From NCBI GenBank assembly GCA_022825705.1, contig JAJDWH010000032.1, forward strand, positions 1 to 64,000: DNA of 64,000 bases, read 5' to 3'. The position numbers and the translations under genes were made by a program. Numbering within the stretch: position 1 is the first letter of the stretch; every line of letters starts with the position of its first letter. Shown piece after piece: positions 26,448-37,412 of the stretch. A model generated the notes under the pieces. The model worked only from the letters and a program-made list of their open reading frames with translations, was not told the origin of the DNA and searched no databases. Source of the DNA: Alphaproteobacteria bacterium (lineage in GTDB: Bacteria > Pseudomonadota > Alphaproteobacteria > TMED109).

Positions 26448-26752
26448 CGGTCACGCTCGCGCATTACCTCATGCTGGGCGGTGCGGTGTTCACGGTCGGG
26501 ATCATCGGCATCGTCCTGAATCGCCGAAACGTGATCATGATCCTGATGGCGATCGAGTTGCTGCTGCTGGCGGTGAATCTGAACTTTGTGGCCTTTTCGG
26601 CCTATCTCGGCGACCCGGCCGGCCAAGTGTTCACGCTGTTCGTGCTGACCGTGGCGGCGGCGGAGGCCGCCGTCGGTCTCGCCATCCTCGTGGTGTTTTT
26701 CCGACTCCGCGGGACCATTGCGGTCGAAGACATTCAGGATCTCAAGGGATGA
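26444..26752 (+). CDS. nuoK: NADH-quinone oxidoreductase subunit K
   Basis: This encodes 102 residues with three helices: [40 protein letters not shown] (with the conserved membrane Glu) and [20 protein letters not shown] (second Glu). It is an MrpC-like channel subunit. It starts with ATGA overlap on nuoJ and ends overlapping the nuoL start. Confidence 0.97.
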   Translation: MTVTLAHYLMLGGAVFTVGIIGIVLNRRNVIMILMAIELLLLAVNLNFVAFSAYLGDPAGQVFTLFVLTVAAAEAAVGLAILVVFFRLRGTIAVEDIQDLKG

Positions 26753-28641
26753 TGGCCGTCGCCGCCGTGTTCCTGCCGCTGGCCGGTGCGGCGCTGGCGG
26801 CCCTGCTGTCCCGGCGGGCGAGTCCGGCCCTGGCCGGAATCACGACCACCTGCCTCGCGGCGCTGGCGCTCGCTGCGTCGCTCGGCGTCCTGGCCGGGCT
26901 GGGGGACGATCCGACCCGCGTGTCGCTGGCCACGTGGATCGCGGTGGACGGACTCCACGTCGACTGGGCCCTGCGCGCGGATCCGCTGTCGGCGCTCATG
27001 CTGGTGGTGGTCAACGCAATCTCGGCGCTGGTGCACCTCTACGCCATCGGCTACATGGCCGAGGATCCGCACCGGCCGCGCTTCTTCGCCTTCCTGTCGC
27101 TGTTCACATTCTCGATGCTGCTGCTGGTCAGCGCGGACAACTTCCTGCAACTGTTCTGCGGTTGGGAAGGGGTCGGCCTCTCCTCGTACCTCCTGATCGG
27201 CTTCTGGTACGAGCGGTCCACGGCCAATGCGGCCGCGATCAAGGCGTTCCTGATGAACCGGATCGGCGACGTGGGGCTGGTGCTCGCGTTGGCGGCGATC
27301 GCGCTGACGTTCGAGAGCCTGACGTTCGATGCGGTGTTCGGCGGGGCGGCGGACGCAGGCTCTGCGACATTGCTTGGGCTGCCGGCCCTGGAGGTGATCG
27401 GCGTGCTGCTGCTGGTCGGTGCGATGGGCAAGTCCGCGCAGATCGGGCTCCATACGTGGCTGGCCGACGCGATGGAGGGGCCGACGCCGGTATCCGCCCT
27501 GCTGCACGCCGCCACCATGGTCACGGCGGGCGTGTTCCTGGTGGCCCGCTGCGCGCCGCTCTACGAGGGGGCGCCGGTGGCCATGGGCCTGGTGGCGGTG
27601 GTCGGCGCAGCCACGGCCCTGTTCGCCGCGACGATCGCGCTGGCGCAGACCGACATCAAGCGGGTGGTGGCGTGGTCGACCTGCAGCCAGCTGGGCTACA
27701 TGTTTCTGGCGGCCGGGGTGGCGGTGCCGGCGGCCGCGCTGTTCCACCTGTTTACGCATGCGTTCTTCAAGGCCCTGCTGTTTCTCGGCGCCGGCGCCGT
27801 GATTCACGCGCTCGCGCATGAGCAGGACCTGCGCCGCATGGGCGGGTTGGCCCGCCGGATGCCCCTCACGTGCACGGCCATGGTGGTGGGCAGCCTCGCC
27901 CTGTCGGGCCTGCCGCCGTTTGCCGGTTTCTGGTCCAAGGACGTCATTCTCGAGAGCGCGTTTGCCGCCCACGGACCGGTCGCACTGACCGGCTTCTGGA
28001 TGGGCCTCGCCGCGGCGTTTCTGACGGGTTTGTACAGCTGGCGCCTCGTCTTCCTGGTATTCGCCGGCGAGGCCAGGGCGCCCGCCCGGGTGCTGTCGGC
28101 GGTGCATGAGCCGGGATGGTCGATGCGGTTCCCCGTGCTGGTGCTCGCCGCGGCGGCGTGCGTTGCCGGCTGGTGGGCGCACGACCTGGCGGACGCCGGC
28201 ACTCCGTTCTGGCGTGGTCTGTTTGCCACGGCGCACCACGGGGACGTCCCGGCCTGGGTGCCGATCGCACCGGCAGTGGCCGGCGCCGGCGGGCTGCTGG
28301 TGGCGTGGCTGGTGTACGTGGCCCGTCCCGAGCTCGGGGCCCGGGCGGCGGCCAGGACCGCCGCGGTGGGCGCCTTCCTGGCCGCGGGCTGGCGTTTTGA
28401 CGCGCTCTACGACGGGCTCGTCGTGCGAACGGTTCGGCGCGTAGGGAGCTTCCTCGCCGCCGCGATCGATCAAGGGCTGATCGACCGACGCGGCCCCGAG
28501 GGGGTCGGCCGGGCCGCCCTGGCGGGCGCCGTCCGCGTGCAGTTCCTGCAGACCGGCCAGCTGCACCACTATGCGCTGGTGGTGGTCGTCGGGGCCGTGC
28601 TGTTTGCGGCGTGGAACCTGCTGGTGGGGGGCCTCTCGTGA
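26749..28641 (+). CDS. nuoL: NADH-quinone oxidoreductase subunit L
   Basis: This encodes 630 residues from ATG 26749, a distal antiporter-like pump with about 16 helices. [20 protein letters not shown] holds the membrane Glu, [20 protein letters not shown] the pump Lys/His helix, and [16 protein letters not shown] the second half of the channel. The C-terminal part includes the lateral helix that braces the membrane arm. Its TGA overlaps the GTG of nuoM. Confidence 0.96.
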   Translation: MMAVAAVFLPLAGAALAALLSRRASPALAGITTTCLAALALAASLGVLAGLGDDPTRVSLATWIAVDGLHVDWALRADPLSALMLVVVNAISALVHLYAIGYMAEDPHRPRFFAFLSLFTFSMLLLVSADNFLQLFCGWEGVGLSSYLLIGFWYERSTANAAAIKAFLMNRIGDVGLVLALAAIALTFESLTFDAVFGGAADAGSATLLGLPALEVIGVLLLVGAMGKSAQIGLHTWLADAMEGPTPVSALLHAATMVTAGVFLVARCAPLYEGAPVAMGLVAVVGAATALFAATIALAQTDIKRVVAWSTCSQLGYMFLAAGVAVPAAALFHLFTHAFFKALLFLGAGAVIHALAHEQDLRRMGGLARRMPLTCTAMVVGSLALSGLPPFAGFWSKDVILESAFAAHGPVALTGFWMGLAAAFLTGLYSWRLVFLVFAGEARAPARVLSAVHEPGWSMRFPVLVLAAAACVAGWWAHDLADAGTPFWRGLFATAHHGDVPAWVPIAPAVAGAGGLLVAWLVYVARPELGARAAARTAAVGAFLAAGWRFDALYDGLVVRTVRRVGSFLAAAIDQGLIDRRGPEGVGRAALAGAVRVQFLQTGQLHHYALVVVVGAVLFAAWNLLVGGLS

Positions 28642-30128
28642 GCACCTGGCCGATCCTGTCGCTGCTGGTGTTCCTGCCGGTGGCGGGGATCGCCTTCCTC
28701 GCCCTGACCGGCCGCAGCGGCGCGGAGAATGACCGCAACGCCCGCGATGTGACGCTCTGGACCTCGCTCGCCAACCTGGCGCTGGCGATCGTGCTGGCCG
28801 CCCGGTTCGATCCGGGCAAGGACGGCTTCCAGTTTGTCGAGCACGCCGCGTGGCTGCCGGAGCTCGGTGTCGCGTATCACGTCGGCGTGGACGGGATTTC
28901 GGTCCTGTTCATCCTGCTGACGGCGCTCCTGGTGCCGATCTGCATCGTCGCCTCCTGGACGACGGTCGTCGAGCGCGTGCGCTCGTGGATGGTCGCGTTC
29001 CTTGCCATGGAGGCCCTCATGATCGGGGTCTTCGTGGCGCGGGACGCCCTGCTGTTCTACGTGTTCTTCGAGGCCATCCTGATTCCGATGTTCCTGATCA
29101 TCGGGATCTGGGGCGGCGAGCGGCGCGTGCACGCTGCCTTCAAGTTCGTGCTCTACACCCTGGCCGGGTCGGTGCTGTTCCTGATCGCGATCCTGACGCT
29201 CGCCAGCCTGGCTGGCTCCACCGACATGGACCGTCTGGAGCACACGCCGATCGCCGTCGACGCCCAGCGCTGGATCTGGATCGCGATGTTCGCGTCGTTC
29301 GCGGTCAAGGTGCCGATGTGGCCGCTGCACACCTGGCTGCCGGACGCCCATGTCCAGGCGCCGACTGCCGGGTCGGTCATCCTGGCGGGCGTCCTCCTGA
29401 AGCTCGGCGGCTACGGTTTCATCCGCTTCTCGCTGCCGATGCTGCCCGCGGCCAGCGCGGAATTCATGCCGCTGGTCTACGTGCTGAGTGCTGTCGCGAT
29501 CCTCTACACGTCGCTGGTCGCGCTGATGCAGCGCGACATGAAGCGACTGATCGCCTATTCGTCGGTGGCCCACATGGGAGTCGTCACGCTCGGGTTGTTC
29601 ACGGCTTCCGCTCGGGCCATCTCCGGCGCCATCGTGCAAATGCTGAGCCACGGCCTCGTGTCCGCGGCACTGTTCCTGGTGGTCGGCGTGGTGTACGACC
29701 GGCGGCATTCCCGGGAGATCGCCGACTACGGTGGCCTCGTCCATTCGATGCCACGGTACGCGGGGCTGTTCATGCTGTTCGCACTGGCCGCGGTCGGATT
29801 GCCGGCTACCAGTGGATTCGTGGGCGAGTTCCTGGTCATCGTGGGCGTGTTTCCGGTGAGCGCGGTCTTCGCCGCCTGCGCGGCTGCCGGCATGGTGCTG
29901 TCGGCCGCCTACATGCTGTGGCTGTACCGCCGCGTGGTGTTCGGCGGTGTGCCGGCGGGGCCGCCGCTGCCGGATCTGGACCGGCGCGAAACCGGCATGT
30001 TCCTGCCGCTCGCGATCCTGGTCCTCTGGCTCGGCATCCAGCCGGACTTCGTGTTCCGGCTGGTCGAGGGACCGTCGGCCGAACTGGCGGCGAGGCTGCT
30101 GGCCGCGCAGACGGGTGGCGGTGTGTGA
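28638..30128 (+). CDS. nuoM: NADH-quinone oxidoreductase subunit M
   Basis: This encodes 496 residues from GTG 28638 (GTGA overlap with nuoL). Antiporter-like landmarks are VFFEAILIPMFLIIGIWGGE with the key Glu, FAVKVPMWPLHTWLPDAHVQ with Lys and His, and RLIAYSSVAHMGVVTLGLF. It is the middle proton-pumping unit. The ATG of nuoN overlaps its TGA. Confidence 0.96.
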   Translation: MSTWPILSLLVFLPVAGIAFLALTGRSGAENDRNARDVTLWTSLANLALAIVLAARFDPGKDGFQFVEHAAWLPELGVAYHVGVDGISVLFILLTALLVPICIVASWTTVVERVRSWMVAFLAMEALMIGVFVARDALLFYVFFEAILIPMFLIIGIWGGERRVHAAFKFVLYTLAGSVLFLIAILTLASLAGSTDMDRLEHTPIAVDAQRWIWIAMFASFAVKVPMWPLHTWLPDAHVQAPTAGSVILAGVLLKLGGYGFIRFSLPMLPAASAEFMPLVYVLSAVAILYTSLVALMQRDMKRLIAYSSVAHMGVVTLGLFTASARAISGAIVQMLSHGLVSAALFLVVGVVYDRRHSREIADYGGLVHSMPRYAGLFMLFALAAVGLPATSGFVGEFLVIVGVFPVSAVFAACAAAGMVLSAAYMLWLYRRVVFGGVPAGPPLPDLDRRETGMFLPLAILVLWLGIQPDFVFRLVEGPSAELAARLLAAQTGGGV

Positions 30129-31558
30129 TGGAGCTGGCCCCGGCGCTCCTGGGTGCGCTGCCCGAGTTGCTCCTGGCCCTGGGGGCGACCGTGCTCACCA
30201 TGGTCGGCCCCTTCGTCGTCGATCAACGGCGAGCATGGCTGACCCGGGCCGCGCTGCTCACGTTGGCGGGGGCGCTGGCCCTGGTTCCCACCCCCCCCGA
30301 CGGCCTCATCTTCGGCGGGCTGTTCGTGGTCGACGGGTTCGGCAAGTTCATGAAGATCCTGGTCCTGGGGGCGACCGCCTGGACTCTCCTGATTGCGGAA
30401 GAGGGCCGCCAGTCGGCGAGCATGCGGGCGTTCGAGTACCCGGTGCTGGTGCTGTTTTCGGCACTGGGCATGCTCGCCACCGTGTCGGCGAACAATCTGA
30501 TGAGCCTCTACCTGGGGCTTGAGATGATGAGTATCCCGCTCTACGTCCTGACCGCGCTGAAGCGTGAATCGCGTCATGCCGGCGAGGCCGGGATCAAGTA
30601 CTTCGTCCTGGGCGCGCTGGCCTCGGCGTTGCTCCTCTACGGTTGCGCGCTGCTGTACGGGTTCACCGGCACGACGGATTTCAACGCGCTCGCCGTCGCA
30701 TTGCCGGATGCTCCGCCGCTCGGTGCCGCGGCCGGACTGGTCTTCCTGGTGGCCGGAATCGCCTTCAAGTTGTCGGCGGCGCCGTTTCACATGTGGACCC
30801 CGGACGTCTACGAGGGGGCTCCGACGCCCGTCACGGCGTTCCTGGCCGCCGCCCCCAAGGTTGCGGCCGGGGCGCTGATGCTGCGGGTGCTGTTCGGGCC
30901 GCTGATCGGCCTGGCGGACGTGTGGATGCCGGCGATCGCCGTGCTGGCCGTCCTGTCCATGACGGTGGGGGCGTTCGGCGCGCTCCGGCAGACGGGCCTC
31001 AAACGACTGCTGGCCTACGGGACCATCGGTCACTCGGGATACATCTTCGTCGGGATTGCCGCCGGAACACCGGAGGGAATCCACGGAGCGTGCGTCTATC
31101 TCGCGATCTATGCGGTCATGACCATCGGCGCGTTTGCCTGTCTCCTGGCCATGCACCGCAGCCATCAGCCGTTCGAGCAGGTGGAGCACCTCGCGGGAAT
31201 CGGTCGTCACCGTCCGATGTTCGCCCTGGCATTCTCGGCATTGCTGCTGTCGATGGCCGGTCTCCCGCCGCTCGCCGGATTCCTGGCCAAGCTGTATGTG
31301 TTCCGGGCAGCGGTCGAGGCGGACCTGTTCTGGCTGGCGGTGGTCGGCGTGCTCGCCAGCGTGGTGGCCGCCGCCTATTACTTCCGCGTGGTCTACGTGA
31401 TGTATTTCGCGGATGGGGACGAGGATTTCGAGCACATGCCCGGACGGAGGGTCACGTGGACGGTGACCGCGACGGCGCTGACCGCGCTGCTGTTTCTTTT
31501 CGTGGCCCCCGTGGTGGTCGAGGCGGCGGCCCGGGCCGCGGGCACGCTTGGACTCTGA
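30128..31558 (+). CDS. nuoN: NADH-quinone oxidoreductase subunit N
   Basis: This encodes 476 residues from ATG 30128, the third antiporter-like pump. NNLMSLYLGLEMMSIPLYVL holds the Glu, GIAFKLSAAPFHMWTPDVYE the Lys/His helix, and LKRLLAYGTIGHSGYIFVGI the second half-channel. It is the last structural nuo gene. birA begins 9 nt downstream, so the transcript probably continues into unrelated housekeeping genes. Confidence 0.96.
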   Translation: MELAPALLGALPELLLALGATVLTMVGPFVVDQRRAWLTRAALLTLAGALALVPTPPDGLIFGGLFVVDGFGKFMKILVLGATAWTLLIAEEGRQSASMRAFEYPVLVLFSALGMLATVSANNLMSLYLGLEMMSIPLYVLTALKRESRHAGEAGIKYFVLGALASALLLYGCALLYGFTGTTDFNALAVALPDAPPLGAAAGLVFLVAGIAFKLSAAPFHMWTPDVYEGAPTPVTAFLAAAPKVAAGALMLRVLFGPLIGLADVWMPAIAVLAVLSMTVGAFGALRQTGLKRLLAYGTIGHSGYIFVGIAAGTPEGIHGACVYLAIYAVMTIGAFACLLAMHRSHQPFEQVEHLAGIGRHRPMFALAFSALLLSMAGLPPLAGFLAKLYVFRAAVEADLFWLAVVGVLASVVAAAYYFRVVYVMYFADGDEDFEHMPGRRVTWTVTATALTALLFLFVAPVVVEAAARAAGTLGL

Positions 31559-31567
31559 GCGGGAGCG

Positions 31568-32284
31568 GTGACGGATTTTCGGGTGGTGCGGCTGAACACC
31601 GTGGACAGCACGAACGCTGAAGCGTGGCGTCGGGCCGGCCGTCCCGCGGAAGCCAACCTCGTCGTCTGGGCGCGCCGGCAGGAGCAGGGCCGCGGCCGTC
31701 ACGGCCGGGGCTGGGTCTCTCCACCCGGCAATCTCTACGCGTCGGTGGTGCGGCCCCGGGCCGGCGGCGCGCACCCGGCCCTCGAGGTTTTTCGGGCCGG
31801 GATTTGCCTGGTGGAAGCGGTTCTCGAGGTGACGGGGAGCACGGTGGCCGCCCGGTTGAAATGGCCGAACGACCTCGTGGTCGGCGGTCGCAAGGTCGCC
31901 GGTATTCTGGCGGAGACTGCGCCGGAGCGTGCTGCCACGGTGGTCGGGACCGGCGTGAACCTAGTCTCGCACCCCGATGCGACGTCGCTGCCGGCGACCG
32001 ATCTTGCGCGCGAGGGGGCGCGGCCGGTCAGCCCCGCCCGCCTGCTGGCTGCGTACCTGGAGCGCCTGGCCGCCCGCTCGGCTCACGGGCCCGACCGAAT
32101 TCTCGAGCGCTGGCGCGCACTGGCGCTGCCGGCCGGGACCCCGTTTCGGGTGCGCATCGGCGACGGCGAGGTCCAGGGGGCATTCGCCGGCGTCGACGAT
32201 GGAGGTGCGCTGCTGCTCGACCTGGCCGACGGCGGGCGTCGGCGGATCATTGCCGGCGACGCGTTTCCCGAGATGGACGGCTGA
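31568..32284 (+). CDS. birA: Biotin-[acetyl-CoA-carboxylase] ligase, catalytic form
   Basis: This encodes 238 residues from GTG 31568. The biotin/ATP site reads RRQEQGRGRHGRGWVSPPGN, with KWPNDLVVGGRKVAGILAE later. It lacks the N-terminal helix-turn-helix of the repressor BirA, so it is a class I ligase that biotinylates carboxylase carrier protein in the cytoplasm. The C-terminal SH3-like domain (GTPFRVRIGDGEVQGAFAGV) is present. A location directly after nuoN and overlapping coaX is a recurrent alphaproteobacterial arrangement. Confidence 0.94.
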   Translation: MTDFRVVRLNTVDSTNAEAWRRAGRPAEANLVVWARRQEQGRGRHGRGWVSPPGNLYASVVRPRAGGAHPALEVFRAGICLVEAVLEVTGSTVAARLKWPNDLVVGGRKVAGILAETAPERAATVVGTGVNLVSHPDATSLPATDLAREGARPVSPARLLAAYLERLAARSAHGPDRILERWRALALPAGTPFRVRIGDGEVQGAFAGVDDGGALLLDLADGGRRRIIAGDAFPEMDG

Positions 32285-33072
32285 TGGCGTCGCAGCTGCT
32301 GGCCGTGGACGTCGGAAACACCAACACGGTGTTCGCCGTGTTCGAGGGTGATCGCCTGCTGGTGTCGTGGCGCCTGGCGACGTCGGTGGACCGCACGGCG
32401 GACGAGTACGCGGCCACGCTGTCGCAGTTGATGAAACTGGACGACCGCAGCCCGGACACCGTCGGCGCCGTCGTGATTTCGACGGTGGTGCCAGCGTCCC
32501 TGTTCGAACTGCGCCTGCTGGCCGACCGGATGTTCGGATGCCGGGCCGATGTGGTTGGCGACGGGCTCGACCTCGGCATCGAGGTCCATATCCCGAGCCC
32601 CCAGGAGGTCGGCGCCGACCGGCTGGTCAATGCGGTGGGGGCCTACCGCAGGTATGGCGGCGCCGTGATCGTCGTTGATTTCGGGACGGCGACGACCTTC
32701 GATGTCGTCGGCACGCATGGCTCGTATGAAGGGGGCGTGATCGCCCCCGGCGTCAACCTGTCCCTCGAGGCGCTGCACGCGGAAGCGGCCCGGCTGCCGC
32801 GAATCGCCATCGGGCGGCCTGCGGCCGTCGTCGGCCAGGACACGGTTTCCGCCATGCGGTCAGGGATCTACTGGGGCTATGTCGGCCTGATCGAGGGCCT
32901 GATCGAACGGATACGGACGGAGCGGGGACAGCCGTCGATGCAGGTGGTGGCGACGGGCGGGCTTGCCGATCTGTTCGCCCAGGCCACCGGCGTCATCGAC
33001 ACCGTGGACCCCAACCTCACGCTGTACGGACTGTGCTTCGTGCACCGCCACAACCGGGACACCCCGGCATGA
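32284..33072 (+). CDS. coaX: Type III pantothenate kinase
   Basis: This encodes 262 residues from ATG 32284 (1-nt overlap with birA). ASKHA-fold motifs: LLAVDVGNTNTVFAVFEGD (phosphate loop), GADRLVNAVGAYRRYGGAVI, VVDFGTATTFDVV and GGVIAPGVNLSLEALHAEAA. It phosphorylates pantothenate, the first step of coenzyme A synthesis; type III enzymes need a monovalent cation and are not feedback-inhibited by CoA. It overlaps rnj by four nt. Confidence 0.95.
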   Translation: MASQLLAVDVGNTNTVFAVFEGDRLLVSWRLATSVDRTADEYAATLSQLMKLDDRSPDTVGAVVISTVVPASLFELRLLADRMFGCRADVVGDGLDLGIEVHIPSPQEVGADRLVNAVGAYRRYGGAVIVVDFGTATTFDVVGTHGSYEGGVIAPGVNLSLEALHAEAARLPRIAIGRPAAVVGQDTVSAMRSGIYWGYVGLIEGLIERIRTERGQPSMQVVATGGLADLFAQATGVIDTVDPNLTLYGLCFVHRHNRDTPA

Positions 33073-34730
33073 GCAGCCTGCCAATTCCCGGCCCCGACGA
33101 ACTGCTGTTCGTGCCGCTGGGCGGTTCCGGCGAAATCGGCATGAACCTGAACCTCTACGGGTATGACGGCCGCTGGATCATGATCGATTGCGGCGTGTCG
33201 TTCCGGGACGAGCGGATGCCGGAGGCGGACGTCGTGATGCCGGATATCCGTGCGCTCGAGGGCATGGAGGACCGGATCGAGGCCATTGTGCTGACGCACG
33301 CCCACGAGGATCACCACGGCGCGGTGCATCACCTCTGGCCCCGGCTCCGGTGTCCGGTGCTCGCCACGCCATTTGCGGCCATGCTCCTTCGGGAAAAACT
33401 CGCGGACGCGGGCCTGCGGGATGTCGTTCCGGTGGACCAGGTGGGGCCCGGCGAATCGAGACAGCTCGGGTACTTCCGCGCGGAGTACGTGCCGATCACG
33501 CATTCGATTCCGGAATCCCACGCGATCGCGTTGACTACCCCGGCCGGCGTGGTGCTGCACACGGGCGACTGGAAGTTCGACCCGCGGCCCGGACTGGGGC
33601 CGACCACGGACGAGGTCAGGCTCCGGCAATTGGGCGACGCCGGGGTCCTCGCGATCACCTGCGATTCCACCAACGCCCTGGTTGCCGGGGAGTCGGGATC
33701 CGAGGGCGATATCGCCGACGAGCTGGTCCCGTTGGTCGACGGACAGCCGGGGCTCGTGGCGGTGGCGACGTTTGCTTCCAACGTGGCGCGGCTCCGCACG
33801 GTGGCGGAGGTGGCCCGGCGGTGCGGTCGCAAGGTGGCGCTGGTCGGACGATCGCTTTGGCGGCTCACCGACGCGGCACGCGCGGCGGGATACCTTGCCG
33901 GTGTCCCGGCATTCGTCAAGGAAGACGCAATCCGGTCGTTTCCGCGCCGCGACCTGCTGGTCGTTTGCACCGGCTCGCAAGGCGAACCCCGGGCGGCGCT
34001 GTCCCGGATCATCGAGCGGCGGCATCGCGCCCTGCACTTCGCGCCGGGCGACCGGGTGATCTTTTCGTCACGGGTCATCCCGGGGAACGAGATCGCGGTC
34101 AAGCGAATCTGGAACGGGCTGATTGAGCTGGGGTGCGATGTCGTCACCTCGGAACAGGCCCCGATCCACGTGTCTGGACATCCGGCGCGCGACGAGCTCA
34201 CGCGCATGTATCACTGCATCCGGCCACAAATCGCGCTGCCCGTGCACGGGGAGCCGCTCCACATCCGCGCGCATGCCAATCTCGCCCGGTCCCTGCAGGT
34301 GCCCGAGGTGTTTGAGCCGCGTAACGGCATGGTGATCCGCCTGGCGCCGCAAGCGGCGGAAGTCGGCTGGGTCGAGGCGGGCAGGCTGATCCTGGACGGG
34401 GCGGACGTCGTGCCCCGCGAGTCCGGCCATCTGCAGGCCCGCCGACGGATGGCGTACCATGGGGCGGTCACCGTGACGATGATCGTGGAGGATGTCGAGG
34501 TCCTGGTGGAGCCGCGGGTCACGTTTCACGGGCTCGACCCGGTGGGCAACGGGGCAGAGGTCGACATCGCCGAGACCGTCCTCAGCGTATGGGATGGGTT
34601 CTCGGCCGGCGAGTGCGGGGAAGACGGACACGCTCGGCCGATCCTCGAGAAGGCCGTGCGCCGCGCATGTCGACGATCCCTGCTCAAGCAGCCGGACGTC
34701 GTCGTGGAACTGATCCGGCTGGGGGGCTGA
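33069..34730 (+). CDS. rnj: Ribonuclease J
   Basis: This encodes 553 residues from ATG 33069. The metallo-beta-lactamase motif HAHEDH is at 77-82; GDWKFDP, CDSTNA and VVTSEQAPIHVSGHPARDEL follow, with the beta-CASP ligands. It is an endo- and 5'-exoribonuclease that processes rRNA and degrades mRNA. Alphaproteobacteria have RNase J together with RNase E. The C-terminal domain ends EKAVRRACRRSLLKQPDVVV. It is embedded in the birA-coaX-rnj-mce run. Confidence 0.95.
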   Translation: MSSLPIPGPDELLFVPLGGSGEIGMNLNLYGYDGRWIMIDCGVSFRDERMPEADVVMPDIRALEGMEDRIEAIVLTHAHEDHHGAVHHLWPRLRCPVLATPFAAMLLREKLADAGLRDVVPVDQVGPGESRQLGYFRAEYVPITHSIPESHAIALTTPAGVVLHTGDWKFDPRPGLGPTTDEVRLRQLGDAGVLAITCDSTNALVAGESGSEGDIADELVPLVDGQPGLVAVATFASNVARLRTVAEVARRCGRKVALVGRSLWRLTDAARAAGYLAGVPAFVKEDAIRSFPRRDLLVVCTGSQGEPRAALSRIIERRHRALHFAPGDRVIFSSRVIPGNEIAVKRIWNGLIELGCDVVTSEQAPIHVSGHPARDELTRMYHCIRPQIALPVHGEPLHIRAHANLARSLQVPEVFEPRNGMVIRLAPQAAEVGWVEAGRLILDGADVVPRESGHLQARRRMAYHGAVTVTMIVEDVEVLVEPRVTFHGLDPVGNGAEVDIAETVLSVWDGFSAGECGEDGHARPILEKAVRRACRRSLLKQPDVVVELIRLGG

Positions 34731-34734
34731 CGGG

Positions 34735-35148
34735 ATGGAGTCAATCCTGGGCGAACTGAACCACGTGGCCATCGTGGTTCCCGATCTCGACACCGCCGCC
34801 CGCCGCTACCGGGAGATCTTCGGCGCGCGGGTATCGGCGCCGCTCCCGCTCCCGGACCACGGGGTCACGACCGTATTCGTCGAGCTTCCCAATACCAAGA
34901 TCGAGCTGCTGCATCCGCTGGGCGACGAGTCGCCGGTGGCGTCGTTCCTGGTGCGGAACCCGGCGGGGGGCATTCACCATCTCTGCTACGAGGTCGACGA
35001 TCTCGGCGGCGCCCGTGACCGACTGGTGCAGGCCGGCGCGAGGGTGCTCGGCGACGGCGAGCCGAAGACCGGGGCGCACGGGAAACCGGTCCTGTTCCTG
35101 CACCCGAAGGACTTCGACGGGACCCTCATCGAACTGGAACAGCGCTGA
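34735..35148 (+). CDS. mce: Methylmalonyl-CoA epimerase
   Basis: This encodes 137 residues, a glyoxalase/VOC fold with the metal ligand His10 (LNHVAIVV), a second His in GGIHHLCYEV and a Glu in FDGTLIELEQ. It interconverts (R)- and (S)-methylmalonyl-CoA in propionyl-CoA breakdown. Length and core match the family. It begins 4 nt after rnj and overlaps DUF1467 by 1 nt. The mutase and carboxylase are not in the window. Confidence 0.93.
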   Translation: MESILGELNHVAIVVPDLDTAARRYREIFGARVSAPLPLPDHGVTTVFVELPNTKIELLHPLGDESPVASFLVRNPAGGIHHLCYEVDDLGGARDRLVQAGARVLGDGEPKTGAHGKPVLFLHPKDFDGTLIELEQR

Positions 35149-35420
35149 TGTCGGCGCTCGGCCTGGTCGTGGTGTTCTCCATCGTCTGGTGGCTGCTGTT
35201 CTTCATGCTGCTGCCGGTGGGGATCGAACCGTCCCGGGAGCGCGTGCCGGGGCAGGATCCGGGCGCGCCGGCGCGTCCCCTGCTGGTCCGGAAGGTGCTG
35301 CTGGCCACCGTGGTCGCCGCCGTGGTGACCGGCCTCGTGCATGTTGCCGCGCTGCAGGGCTGGATCTCGTTGTGGTCTCTGCTCGGGACGGAGGAAGCCG
35401 CCGGCCCGGCGTCGGGCTAA
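35148..35420 (+). CDS. DUF1467 small membrane protein
   Basis: This encodes 90 residues with two membrane helices: VVVFSIVWWLLFFMLLPVGI and LLATVVAAVVTGLVHVAALQ. It matches the DUF1467 family, which in alphaproteobacteria is regularly encoded after mce and before proS. Its function is unknown. The start ATG overlaps the mce stop. A 240-bp non-coding gap follows; proS is not here. Confidence 0.85.
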   Translation: MSALGLVVVFSIVWWLLFFMLLPVGIEPSRERVPGQDPGAPARPLLVRKVLLATVVAAVVTGLVHVAALQGWISLWSLLGTEEAAGPASG

Positions 35421-35661
35421 CCATGGGAGCGCGGCGCATCTCTGGCCGACCGCACGACCGGCGGGTGGGCATCGTCGCTGGCCGTGGCGCGGCCGGGTCC
35501 AGCGACCGGTGCCGGCCGCTGATGGCAGCACGTCGACAGGGCGGCGCGGGAGCGCCGGCCGCTGGCGATTCCTGCGGACGGGCGTCCGTCTTCCGCCTGC
35601 CCGGTGCGTTCGCTACATTCCCGGCGGAGGACGACCCGGCTGGGGTGCTCCGTCGCAGCGC

Positions 35662-37268
<1,607 letters not shown>

Positions 37269-37412
37269 GCGCTGCGGCGGGCCGAGTGCCCGAAAACCGT
37301 TGAACTTGCGGTAATTTCAGGGTAGGTACAGCTTGACAGTGCACTGAGCGAGCGCGGAGCCAAAGAGCCGTGGAACCGCGCCGCTTCTGCGCGTCTGCCC
37401 TCGGGGAACGTC

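Noticed and set aside
26734..28569. Minus-strand frame of 611 codons opposite nuoL
   Set aside because: Mirror of a conserved membrane protein gene; composition dominated by Arg, Gln and His; no start signal or homology.
28850..30127. Plus-strand frame extending nuoN upstream through nuoM
   Set aside because: This part is the wrong frame of nuoM; true nuoN homology begins at ATG 30128.
37269..37412. Leucine attenuator leader before leuA
   Set aside because: No short frame with a run of Leu codons and no paired terminator/antiterminator structure was seen.
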